This document shows, piece by piece, positions 55,958 through 64,000 of a stretch of DNA of 64,000 nucleotides. The stretch comes from Solobacterium sp. (GTDB lineage Bacteria > Bacillota_I > Bacilli_A > Erysipelotrichales > Erysipelotrichaceae): contig JAFUCL010000005.1 of assembly GCA_017459725.1 (NCBI GenBank), forward strand, positions 1 to 64,000. Direction: 5' to 3'. Every line of letters starts with the position of its first letter. Position 1 is the first letter of the stretch. The position numbers and the translations under genes were made by a program. The notes beneath the pieces were generated by a model that worked only from the letters and a program-made list of their open reading frames with translations, was not told the DNA's origin and ran no database searches.

Positions 55958-56803
55958 TCAGATATATTCACGGTAATCTTTATTGAAGTCAATAATCGTA
56001 TGATCAGGGTTGGGCAGATGCCCGACTCTTTTTTCTTCCGGCGGCAGCTTCATGTAGTCTCCGTACATGGTGCGCAGCAGTTTGTCGTAGTTTGCCGGAA
56101 TGGTAAACATTTCTCCGTCAAAGGAAGCGGTTGTGGTTTCCTGCCAGTCCTTCCAGTTGTATTTGGGCACAAACGGAGCAGCGTCCACCGTGCATGCTTT
56201 GGTATGCTTGTCCGGATCCAGCATGGCCGCTTTGTACAGCAGCTTGCCGATCAGGCGCAGGGTATGCACGGGAAGATATACACAGAGCTTTCTGGCTGTG
56301 CTTGTGCGCATGGCAGGAACCTTCCGGAGCAGATGCACACGGGAGGTCTGCCGGGCTGCTTCCACCGCAAATCTCTGCAGGGATGCCAGCACTTTGTTTT
56401 CGGGAATGCCCAGGAAGGGATAGATATCCACGGCGATACCCATATGCATGCCGGAGTTTCTGTAATCGGTATCCATGAGGGTTGTGCCGTTGCGGCTTAC
56501 CTTGGCCCAGACATACGGATATCCCTTTGTGTGGTAGAGATCCTGAACAGCACACCAGGAGGGCATTTCCTGCGGCGCAATTTCAAGAAACTTCTTATAA
56601 TCTTCGGCCGGCATGGCAATGTCGATGTCATCATCCCACGGTATGAAACCGCCGTGCCTGATACAGCCAAGCAGGGTTCCGCAGTACAGATAATACCGCA
56701 GACCATGGCGGTCACAGACATTGCGGATCTCACACAGCACATCCAGCAGAAGGGCATGCATCTGATCAAGTTCATCCTGGGTATAGAAACTGCGTTTGCT
56801 CAT
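55958..56803 (-). CDS. LicD family phosphotransferase
   Basis: A 281-residue LicD protein in the opposite orientation. The core LYCGTLLGCIRHGGFIPWDD is near residues 41-60, and DIDIAMP with AVDIYPFLGIP follow. Its stop codon directly abuts that of the + strand HAD gene. Its start overlaps the upstream GT2 stop by ATGA on the - strand, so the two are coupled. Confidence 0.88.
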   Translation of the reverse strand: MSKRSFYTQDELDQMHALLLDVLCEIRNVCDRHGLRYYLYCGTLLGCIRHGGFIPWDDDIDIAMPAEDYKKFLEIAPQEMPSWCAVQDLYHTKGYPYVWAKVSRNGTTLMDTDYRNSGMHMGIAVDIYPFLGIPENKVLASLQRFAVEAARQTSRVHLLRKVPAMRTSTARKLCVYLPVHTLRLIGKLLYKAAMLDPDKHTKACTVDAAPFVPKYNWKDWQETTTASFDGEMFTIPANYDKLLRTMYGDYMKLPPEEKRVGHLPNPDHTIIDFNKDYREYI

Positions 56804-57738
56804 GATTGTTTCTCCTTTGGCAGGGCAAGCAGGCAGAGCACTGCAAAGCGGAAGATCTTATTCACGTATGCCGGTGATACAAATGGTATTTCTGCCAGAT
56901 GCAGGAATGCGGATAAGTACTTTCTCTCCGTAACCTTGTGCAGGGAACCGTAGAAGATTTCCTCGGCATGCACATACGCAGCAGCTTTCTTTGCGGAAAA
57001 GCGTCTGCCGGTGTAGGCTTCCAGTTCTCTGAAGTCAGCTTCCTTTCCCTGTCTGTACTGATTGGAAAGATAAAGCATGGTCAGATACTGCCGGTAGAGA
57101 TTCAGCCTTGAAACACTGTCCGGAGAGAGTCTGTACTGAAGCACCGGAATATTCACATTGCCGAGTTTATAACCGTGCAGGGCAGCCCGCAGCAGGAAAT
57201 CATAATCCTGTGCGCTTACATCAATGCGGTATCCGCCCAGATCATCGAACATTGCTTTTCTGCCGAGCCATGAGGGATGCGCCAGGCACATGCCGAAACC
57301 GAGACCGAAGCGGATCAGGGACTGCTTTTCGGGAACACTGCGGATCCTGTAAACAGGCGTACCGTCTGCGGCAATAACATTCAGAATACCGCCGACAAGA
57401 TCAAGATTGTTCTTCTGCAGATAGGCCAACTGTTTTTCCAGCCGGTCGGGCAGGGAGATATCATCCGCATCCATTCTGGCAATGTATTCACCATGCGCAA
57501 AACCGAGCGCCTTGTTCAGGGAACGGCTCTGCTGCAGGTTTACTTCATTGAACACAGGAATGATTCTGCCATCCCGGTCAGCGTATTCGCTGATGACATC
57601 ATGGTGGGTCCGGTTATCCGGATCATCCGCAACGATGATGTATTCAATGTCCCGGTATGTCTGGTTCAGGATTGATTCTATGGCCTGACGCAGAATGTGT
57701 TCCGGTTCGTGATAAGTTGTCATGAGAACTGAAATCAT
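56800..57738 (-). CDS. GT2 glycosyltransferase
   Basis: A 312-residue family-2 glycosyltransferase: ISVLMTTYHEPEHI, VADDPDNRTHHDV, RMDADDISLP. I use ATG 57738; a TTG seven codons earlier overlaps the upstream gene. There is no good ribosome binding site, but the 13-base gap suggests coupling to the DUF2142 gene. The glycosyltransferase is followed by licD. Confidence 0.83.
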   Translation of the reverse strand: MISVLMTTYHEPEHILRQAIESILNQTYRDIEYIIVADDPDNRTHHDVISEYADRDGRIIPVFNEVNLQQSRSLNKALGFAHGEYIARMDADDISLPDRLEKQLAYLQKNNLDLVGGILNVIAADGTPVYRIRSVPEKQSLIRFGLGFGMCLAHPSWLGRKAMFDDLGGYRIDVSAQDYDFLLRAALHGYKLGNVNIPVLQYRLSPDSVSRLNLYRQYLTMLYLSNQYRQGKEADFRELEAYTGRRFSAKKAAAYVHAEEIFYGSLHKVTERKYLSAFLHLAEIPFVSPAYVNKIFRFAVLCLLALPKEKQS

Positions 57739-57751
57739 AGATACCCGTTTC

Positions 57752-60367
57752 TTATACAATCGTGCCGGTGATCATGACGGTAAAGGCGAGAACACCTGCA
57801 AAGTAAAGTGCTTTGATAATAAAGGATTCGGAAATGACACTGTCTTTGGTTTTGATCAAGGACGGAACACAGACCAGCAGCATAGGCAGGAATGGAATGT
57901 AGTAGCGCATCTGCAGACCGCTGATATATTCCGTACCGAGTCTTGTCCAGCCGGTTAACATCGCATAGGCAGCCGCCGCAAAGCAGAGCAGACAGCTCAC
58001 CAGCAGCAGAATCCTGCGTCTGGTATTCAGCCTGTATGTTTCCCCGCCTCTGAGGAAGACAGCCGCCAGCAGGATACTCAGATACAGATACTGGACCACT
58101 GCGTTCAGTTTGATCGAACCTGTCCAGGTCAGCACACTGCCGAACAATGAGGCAAGCTGTGTGGGAAACTGTGTATACACGGTTCCTTCAAGTATGCGCA
58201 GGAACTTCAGCGGATGCGACAGCAGCCAACTTCCGGAATACAGATCTGTTCCGAGTCTCTGCGAATAGGTCTGATCCTGAGACGCAAAGAGTTTGTACAT
58301 GAATGCGTAGCGGTAACGGTATCCGACCGCCGCAATTACGATCACCGCCGCCGGTATTAGTAGAAGAGCAATCTTCTTTGCACTGAAGCTGAAGCGTTTC
58401 TGCAGCAGGGTGATGAGAGCCGGTATGCAGAGCAGGGCAAGGGGCAGATAGGCACCGCCTTTGCACTGGGTAAGCAGTGCCGGGATCAGGACCATCACGG
58501 CCATATCCGTATATGTGCATCTTTCGGGCTCATACATGGTCCGCAGAGAGACCGCACCAAGCAGGAAACAGAATCCGAAGATCAGTCCGTCCGGGGTAAC
58601 CCCGCACAGCTGCTGCATGCCCAGCGGCATCAACGCAATCACGGCCGGCAGGATTCTGCCGAACGGCATTTTCCGGATTGCTGCGCAGATCAGACCAAGA
58701 GAACAAAGCATATTCATCATTCTTGCAAGATAGAATGTCAGGAAGTAATTCAGATGCAGCGCACGTCCCAGCAGGATGCCCGCGGAAGCAGGCAGATAGA
58801 AGAAACCTGATGAATCCGAACGCAGGTCTCTGCCCTGGATCAGCACCATCTCTTCATCCTGTGCCTTCAGATGTTTCATATCCTGTCTGAACCAGCGCAG
58901 GTTTTCTTTGTTTACGGAAGCCCTGTCGCCGGGATTGTCGTAGATATCGCTTCTGCGCTTGTACAGCGTCGACGGGAAGGAACTGCTTTCACCGGTAAAC
59001 TCATTGGCAATCCGGTAAGCTGTATCGTAATGGGCATATTCATCCGGTACACTCATCGGTTTGATGACCATGGATATAACGCCGATCAGAATCAGCGCCG
59101 CAGCCGCAAATGCCGTGATCGTTCTGTCATTGTCCGCAAACAGATACACAGGTACGGTTCCTGCCAGCAGTACAAATGCCAGTATCAGGTAATACGCCTT
59201 CAGGAAGCCGTATACCTTGTTGAGCACTTCATAATAGGGAACAGGACCTTCCTTGGCCTGTCTCAGTGATATCCGGTAGCGGCCGCTTTCATACTGCAGA
59301 CGTATATGGAATGTCTTTCCGGCAGAGGCGCTGACGGGTTTATCCAGCACAAACATACGGCATTCGGTATTCTTTGCACTGATCAGATCTTCGGAAGTAA
59401 TCACACGCTCATCCAGAACGTTGTCTTTGGCATCAGAGATTGTCATCTTCATCCGCAGGGTGCTGTCATATGCCGGATTCATATACAGGGCAATGCCGCT
59501 GAAGTATCTCTCCGCGCATTCAGCCTCAAAGCTGACGCTGTCGCCCGGATTGAGATCCAGGTAGGCGGCGCTTTTCGTATTGCCGGCAGTCAGGCTGTTT
59601 TCGGAATTCCGTATGGCCGTATGGTATCCGTATTCCAGCAGCAGCGCTTCTCCCAGCATCACTGCAATCAATGGACGCAGGCGGATCTTCATACTGACCG
59701 GTGTCTGTGTTTCCTTTGCTTTGCGGCAATGATCGAGATACAGAGCCCAGAAGAGAATAAAGCAGACAGGCGGGAGCAGGTATTTGCTGCCGCGCACTGT
59801 CCGGCTGTTTCCGTGTATGAAGCTGCCGTACAACGCAGATCCGGCAATGTCTTCGCCGTTGATGCGCAGAGGAGATGAGTATTCGGAATCCGTCATATAG
59901 GCAATGGCGCATTTGTCGGATGCTGTGAAGCCGTGCGGCTGAATAAGCAGTGTATACGTTCCGGCAGGCAGGGAATCCGGGAAGGGAATCACGAAGGTTC
60001 CGTTGTTTGAGTTGTCACCCGTATAGCCCATTTCCGCAAGCGTTACTTCTTCGTGCACGGCGGTGCTGCCGTCCGCATCTTTCATAGTGATTTCAAAGGA
60101 GCGCTCACGTTCCGGTAATTTTGCCGCATAGCTGATCCGGAAGGTGAAACCGTGCATGTTATCCCAGGGCAGGACAAGATCCGTTTCCACGGTTTTTTCA
60201 TCATCTGTGTTTGCGTAGGAGATAACACCTGAGGAGATGGATTTCTCACTGTACCGGTAACTGATGTCATTTCTGCGGAAAAACACCGTCATGACGGCTG
60301 TCAGTACGGCGGTAATGAGCAGAAGGACCAGTTTTTTCCGGTCGGATTGCAGAAATTTGTTAACCAT
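57752..60367 (-). CDS. DUF2142 family polytopic membrane protein
   Basis: An 871-residue membrane protein. A first helix (14-32), a large extracellular beta-rich region (about 35-200), a helix, a second extracellular region, then about ten helices from residue 390. The signature KPMSVPDEYAHYDTAYRIAN near 435 is typical of DUF2142, which by topology resembles GT-C glycosyltransferases that use lipid-linked sugars outside the membrane. Role inferred: attaches a sugar or phosphosugar to the surface glycan. No good ribosome binding site is seen before ATG 60367. Confidence 0.8.
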   Translation of the reverse strand: MVNKFLQSDRKKLVLLLITAVLTAVMTVFFRRNDISYRYSEKSISSGVISYANTDDEKTVETDLVLPWDNMHGFTFRISYAAKLPERERSFEITMKDADGSTAVHEEVTLAEMGYTGDNSNNGTFVIPFPDSLPAGTYTLLIQPHGFTASDKCAIAYMTDSEYSSPLRINGEDIAGSALYGSFIHGNSRTVRGSKYLLPPVCFILFWALYLDHCRKAKETQTPVSMKIRLRPLIAVMLGEALLLEYGYHTAIRNSENSLTAGNTKSAAYLDLNPGDSVSFEAECAERYFSGIALYMNPAYDSTLRMKMTISDAKDNVLDERVITSEDLISAKNTECRMFVLDKPVSASAGKTFHIRLQYESGRYRISLRQAKEGPVPYYEVLNKVYGFLKAYYLILAFVLLAGTVPVYLFADNDRTITAFAAAALILIGVISMVIKPMSVPDEYAHYDTAYRIANEFTGESSSFPSTLYKRRSDIYDNPGDRASVNKENLRWFRQDMKHLKAQDEEMVLIQGRDLRSDSSGFFYLPASAGILLGRALHLNYFLTFYLARMMNMLCSLGLICAAIRKMPFGRILPAVIALMPLGMQQLCGVTPDGLIFGFCFLLGAVSLRTMYEPERCTYTDMAVMVLIPALLTQCKGGAYLPLALLCIPALITLLQKRFSFSAKKIALLLIPAAVIVIAAVGYRYRYAFMYKLFASQDQTYSQRLGTDLYSGSWLLSHPLKFLRILEGTVYTQFPTQLASLFGSVLTWTGSIKLNAVVQYLYLSILLAAVFLRGGETYRLNTRRRILLLVSCLLCFAAAAYAMLTGWTRLGTEYISGLQMRYYIPFLPMLLVCVPSLIKTKDSVISESFIIKALYFAGVLAFTVMITGTIV

Positions 60368-60431
60368 ACGTTAAACATGCATGAAAATGTCAAAATTCCA
60401 TTTACTAAGGTAACATTCATGCAAAATACAT

Positions 60432-60437
60432 TATAAT
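60432..60437 (+). promoter_or_regulatory. -10 box of the divergent licD-fusion gene
   Basis: TATAAT lies only 7 bases before the ATG at 60445; no convincing -35 at 17 bases. It implies a leaderless or near-leaderless transcript. Confidence 0.4.
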
Positions 60438-60444
60438 TGAAATC

Positions 60445-62697
60445 ATGACATTAATACGAGAAAAAACACTTACGGACTGTTTCCCGGAACTTCATGCAGG
60501 TCTTCTGGGATGGTTCGCGATTAAGGGAAAGGTACTGCTGGTGGCAGAATACGCTGCTGTTCTTAAGGAATACCTGCAGAACAGAGATGCCTCTGTTACG
60601 GCTGTATGCGGTGCTTCCGAGATTCCGGATGAGCGGTATGAGCTGATCATTGTGCTTGATCAGCTGGAACATACATCTGAAGCAGACGGTCTGTTTGCAC
60701 AGCTTGCAGCGCATCTTACGGAAGCGGGCAGGCTGCTGGTCGGTTTCCGCAACCGGTTCGGTTCGCATTACATGTGCGGCGGTATCGATGAAGTTGTACT
60801 GGATCCCTTTGCGTCGGTCAGCGGGGATCAGCTGGCATGCTGCACATCTGAAGCTGTATGCCAGGCCGCTGAATATATCGGTTTTGACAGACCGTATTTC
60901 TGGTATGTGCTGCCCGATCCGCTCTTTCCGCAGGCAGTATGGTCCGAAGAGGATCTGCCGCATGAAAGCACTAGTGAGCGCATCCTCATGCATGATGTGT
61001 GGGACAGTCCGATGGTCATGGACCGCCATGCCTTTCTTGACCGGATGATTGCGGCAGGACGGTTTGCAGCACATGCGGACTATATCTTTGCCCTGTGCAC
61101 CCGGAACAGGGAGGTATTCCTGCAGGAAACCCATGTCCTGCGGGCAGTGATGTCCCTTGACCGCGGGGAAGCGCACGGCTTTATTACGAAGGTCTGCTCG
61201 GATGGACAGATCCGCAAAAGTGCCGTAAGTGATAAAGGAATTACCGCGCTGCAGGAGATCGTGAGAAACCATGCGGAGCTGAACAGACACGGCATCCGCA
61301 CCTGTACAGGCAGTGTGTCCGGAAACACCCTGACCATGAACAGGATTGACGGAGTGCCGCTCTACGATGTCCTGCGGGATGCCCTGCATACGTCTGCAGA
61401 TGCCGTGACGGAGCTGTTTGAACGGCTGTACAGGGATATCCTGACCAGCAGTGCGCATATACCGGCTGATGAGGAAGTGATTCTGAAATGGGGCAGGCCT
61501 GAGGAAATCGGGACGGTGCTGCAGGAAGACTGCATCGATCTCGTTCCCGGCAATGCGTTCATGGATCACGGTGAAATCATCTACTACGATCAGGAATTTT
61601 CCGAAAAGAAATGTCCGGCAAAATACATACTTTACCGGGCCCTGAAGTATACATGGATTTCGGTTCCGGAGGCAGAGGAGATCGTGCCGCTGGCGAAGAT
61701 GAAGGAACACTTCGGACTGACATATGTCTGGAAGCGGTTTGAGGAGCTTGAAAACAGCTTCGTGCATGCCAACAGAAACATGGACCGTTACAGGCTGTTC
61801 TGGGCGAGTGCATTCAGACAGAGGCAGATACCGGAAGAGCTGCAGGAGGCATCCGTGCTGCGTGGCGTCCATGCCGTGCAGATGCGGCTGATCCGTAAAT
61901 TCCTGCAGGTATGCGCGGATCATAAGCTTACATGCTTCGCGGTGCACGGCACATTGCTGGGAGCGGCCAGACACGGCGGGTTTATCCCGTGGGATGATGA
62001 CGCTGACTTTGCCATGCCGCGGGCAGACTTTGACCGTTTGTGCGCACTCGGTGAAGACGTGTTCGGCAGTGATTTCTTTCTGCAGACGATGGCTGCCAGG
62101 GGATCATTCAACGGCGGCTATGCAAGACTGCGTGACAACAGCAGCTGTGCACTGGAAAAAAAGAACCGCGGTGTCTACTGCAACAAAGGCATATGGATCG
62201 ATATCTTCCCGATGGATTACTGCCCGGAAGATGAAGCAGCACGCAGAAAGCTCAATGCGAAGATCCGCAGTGTGCAGGAAATCCTGTATGCGAAGATTCA
62301 TCCGCTCACCCTGGGGGAATTTCCCGATATGTACAGCAGAAAGATGGAACGGCTGTTCCGCCTGCGGAGCGTGACGCTGCGCAGTGTGCTGGAAAAACAG
62401 CTGACATCACTGTTCACATCCGTAAAGCATTCCTCGAAGGTATCGATTCTGGCATGCTATTACGGACCGGTTGAGAACCGCAATGTATGGCCGGCAGAGG
62501 ATCTGCAGGAAATCATTGAGCTTCCGTTTGAGGATATACAGGTTCCGGTTCCGGCCGCATATGAGAGATGGCTGGAAGAGCGCTACGGTCCGGAATGGAT
62601 GCGTATACCGCCGGCAGGGCAGAGAAGACGCCGTCATAAAGATGTCGTATTCAAACCGAATACGCCGTGGAAAGAGGTGCTGAAACATGGACGATAA
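60445..62697 (+). CDS. Methyltransferase-like / kinase-like / LicD fusion protein
   Basis: A 750-residue protein with three parts. Residues 20-200 resemble a SAM-dependent methyltransferase (YELIIVLDQLEHT, LTEAGRLLVGFRNR), but the glycine-rich SAM loop is replaced by LLVAEYAAV, so it may be inactive. Residues about 235-400 look like a small-molecule or protein kinase: lysine in IRKSA, hinge MNRIDGVPLYDVL, DLVPGNAF in place of the catalytic loop, and metal Asp in YYDQEF. Residues 480-745 are LicD (HGTLLGAARHGGFIPWDDD). A plausible idea is a phospho-group made and attached by one protein. The last 11 bases overlap the next gene. Confidence 0.75.
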   Translation: MTLIREKTLTDCFPELHAGLLGWFAIKGKVLLVAEYAAVLKEYLQNRDASVTAVCGASEIPDERYELIIVLDQLEHTSEADGLFAQLAAHLTEAGRLLVGFRNRFGSHYMCGGIDEVVLDPFASVSGDQLACCTSEAVCQAAEYIGFDRPYFWYVLPDPLFPQAVWSEEDLPHESTSERILMHDVWDSPMVMDRHAFLDRMIAAGRFAAHADYIFALCTRNREVFLQETHVLRAVMSLDRGEAHGFITKVCSDGQIRKSAVSDKGITALQEIVRNHAELNRHGIRTCTGSVSGNTLTMNRIDGVPLYDVLRDALHTSADAVTELFERLYRDILTSSAHIPADEEVILKWGRPEEIGTVLQEDCIDLVPGNAFMDHGEIIYYDQEFSEKKCPAKYILYRALKYTWISVPEAEEIVPLAKMKEHFGLTYVWKRFEELENSFVHANRNMDRYRLFWASAFRQRQIPEELQEASVLRGVHAVQMRLIRKFLQVCADHKLTCFAVHGTLLGAARHGGFIPWDDDADFAMPRADFDRLCALGEDVFGSDFFLQTMAARGSFNGGYARLRDNSSCALEKKNRGVYCNKGIWIDIFPMDYCPEDEAARRKLNAKIRSVQEILYAKIHPLTLGEFPDMYSRKMERLFRLRSVTLRSVLEKQLTSLFTSVKHSSKVSILACYYGPVENRNVWPAEDLQEIIELPFEDIQVPVPAAYERWLEERYGPEWMRIPPAGQRRRRHKDVVFKPNTPWKEVLKHGR

Positions 62698-63133
62698 AGA
62701 ATACGGAACAGGTCTTGTTATGGGTGTTTTTGATCTGTTCCATGTCGGACATCTGAATCTGATCAGACGGGCAAAGGAACACTGTGATTATCTGCGGGTC
62801 GGTGTGCTCAGCGATGAACTTGTACAGAAGTTCAAAGGACATGCGCCGGTGATTCCGCAGGATGAACGCATGGAGATCATACGGGCAGTGCGTTACGTCG
62901 ATGACGTGGTGCTGATTGATGACAATCCATCGCGCCTGCTCGAATACAGCAGACGTCCGTTTGACTGCTACTTTTCCGGTGATGACTACATCGGCAATCC
63001 GTATTTCGAGATGGAAAGGGAAAAGCTGCGGGAGAAAGGCAGCGACCTGGTATTCCTTCCGTATACACAGACAACCAGTACGACGAAAATCGTACGCAGA
63101 ATCCAGCAGGTACAGGAGGAAAGACAGAAATGA
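62687..63133 (+). CDS. Cytidylyltransferase of the glycerol-3-phosphate/choline-phosphate type
   Basis: A 148-residue nucleotidyltransferase. [13 protein letters not shown] carries the HxGH motif, and [10 protein letters not shown] near the end takes the place of the RTxGISTT signature in related enzymes. It makes a CDP-activated alcohol phosphate (choline, ethanolamine or polyol). It overlaps the LicD fusion gene by 11 bases, so donor synthesis and transfer are coupled. Stop overlaps the next start (ATGA). Confidence 0.85.
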   Translation: MDDKEYGTGLVMGVFDLFHVGHLNLIRRAKEHCDYLRVGVLSDELVQKFKGHAPVIPQDERMEIIRAVRYVDDVVLIDDNPSRLLEYSRRPFDCYFSGDDYIGNPYFEMEREKLREKGSDLVFLPYTQTTSTTKIVRRIQQVQEERQK

Positions 63134-64000
63134 CACACAAAGTTCTGGTAACAGGAGGAGCCGGATTCATCGGGTCCCATCTCTGCCGCAGACTCTTCAA
63201 TGAAGGCAATGAAGTGATCTGCCTTGATAATCTGTTTACAGGTTCACTGGAGAATATCAGAGATCTTAACGGCAGGGAAGGTTTTACGTTTATCAATCAT
63301 GATGTTACGGAACCCTTTGATATTGAAGCCGACCGTATCTTCAATCTGGCATGCCCGGCAAGCCCGGTGCATTATCAGTTTGATCCGGTCAAGACCGCCA
63401 AGACATCCGTGCTCGGTGCTATGAATGTGCTGGAGCTGGGCAGGAAGTACCATGCCCGGGTATTCCAGGCAAGCACAAGTGAAGTCTACGGTGATCCGCT
63501 GATCCATCCGCAGACGGAGAGCTACCGCGGCAATGTCAATCCGATCGGTATCCGTGCCTGCTATGACGAAGGCAAACGCATGGCAGAGACACTGTTCTTT
63601 GACTACAGCCGTCAGTACGGTGTGGATATCCGGGTGGTCCGTATTTTCAATACATACGGTCCGGCCATGCTGGAGAACGACGGCAGGGTTATCTCCAACT
63701 TCATTGTGCAGGCGCTCAATGATGAGGATATCACGGTATACGGTGACGGTTCGCAGACCCGCAGTTTCTGCTATGTCAGCGATACGGTTGAAGCATTCCT
63801 GCGGATGATGGAACAGAACAGCTTCGCAGGTCCGGTTAATATCGGCAATCCCGCAGAGATGACCGTGCTTGAACTGGCGGAGAAAGTAATAGCGATGACC
63901 GGTTCTTCTTCAGAGATTGTCAGAAGACCGCTGCCTTCCGATGATCCCACCAGAAGAAAACCCGTTATTACACAGGCAAAGGAAAAACTCGGCTGGCAGC
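63130..64000 (+). CDS. UDP-glucuronate decarboxylase-like SDR epimerase (partial)
   Basis: At least 290 residues of an extended short-chain dehydrogenase; the frame has no stop and runs off the right edge. [10 protein letters not shown] is the NAD-binding motif. The block [16 protein letters not shown], then [16 protein letters not shown] with the catalytic Tyr-x-x-x-Lys, matches UDP-glucuronate decarboxylase (UXS), which makes UDP-xylose from UDP-glucuronate. It is ATGA-coupled to the cytidylyltransferase. A related dTDP- or UDP-hexose 4,6-dehydratase is less likely. Confidence 0.88.
   Translation, partial: MTHKVLVTGGAGFIGSHLCRRLFNEGNEVICLDNLFTGSLENIRDLNGREGFTFINHDVTEPFDIEADRIFNLACPASPVHYQFDPVKTAKTSVLGAMNVLELGRKYHARVFQASTSEVYGDPLIHPQTESYRGNVNPIGIRACYDEGKRMAETLFFDYSRQYGVDIRVVRIFNTYGPAMLENDGRVISNFIVQALNDEDITVYGDGSQTRSFCYVSDTVEAFLRMMEQNSFAGPVNIGNPAEMTVLELAEKVIAMTGSSSEIVRRPLPSDDPTRRKPVITQAKEKLGWQ

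Noticed and set aside
55900-56000. Terminator between the two convergent glycan genes
   Set aside because: Only the TGATCA junction is seen; there is no hairpin with a T-run.
60451-61974. A 507-codon open frame on the - strand
   Set aside because: It is the complement of the methyltransferase/kinase/LicD fusion; the + strand product has LicD motifs and a cytidylyltransferase partner.

Overview
The window reads as the chromosome of a Bacillota (Firmicutes) bacterium with moderate G+C. The main pointers are hprK, a ppaX-like gene, the rapZ-yvcK-whiA block, an LPDTG sortase substrate, lipobox and CHAP proteins with Pro/Thr/Glu linkers, and strong AGGAGG ribosome binding sites. A gut or oral Erysipelotrichia-type organism is my best guess, but this rests on gene style rather than a marker gene. 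No rRNA, tRNA or CRISPR array was seen.

Layout. 1-16.9 kb is mostly housekeeping: a Gfo/Idh/MocA oxidoreductase with two TIM-barrel sugar isomerases, hprK and a PpaX-like phosphatase, rapZ-yvcK-whiA with a small membrane protein and a GNAT protein, an orphan larA, a merR/zinc-ribbon pair, gap, a lipoprotein, rarA and a secreted CHAP peptidoglycan hydrolase. At 17.1-19.8 kb lies an apparently complete IS21-family element (istA/istB) that cuts off a promoter-bearing gene start. From 19.8 to about 36 kb the DNA is visibly richer in A+T. It holds an MBOAT acyltransferase, a carrier protein and an SGNH-like protein (DltB/C/D-like but with no DltA ligase), then a second, decayed IS21 end. After that come a large CAP/BspA/Big2/Fn3 surface protein, a GNAT-like gene, a two-domain glycosyltransferase and an LPDTG-anchored protein. 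36-38.3 kb is a three-gene HIRAN/Sel1/TPR operon, followed by two broken acyltransferase-3 genes.

40-64 kb is one large surface-glycan locus. It has a DUF2264-type protein, many GT2 glycosyltransferases, a Wzm/Wzt-type ABC exporter, three LicD proteins, two cytidylyltransferases, a metallophosphoesterase, a COG5610-type HAD protein, a DUF2142 membrane protein and a UDP-glucuronate decarboxylase-like enzyme cut by the window edge. Most genes from 44.2 to 56.0 kb overlap by stop/start codons and look translationally coupled.

Reading the locus as a whole (inference): activated polyol- or choline-like phosphates are made by the cytidylyltransferases and placed on a polysaccharide by the LicD proteins. 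The glycan is assembled inside the cell by the GT2 enzymes and exported by the ABC transporter. The most unusual parts are the multi-domain fusions: cytidylyltransferase + MocA oxidoreductase; methyltransferase-like + kinase-like + LicD; and Rossmann + ParB-like + GT2 + DUF6270-like. The other is the IS-bracketed acylation cassette without its ligase.
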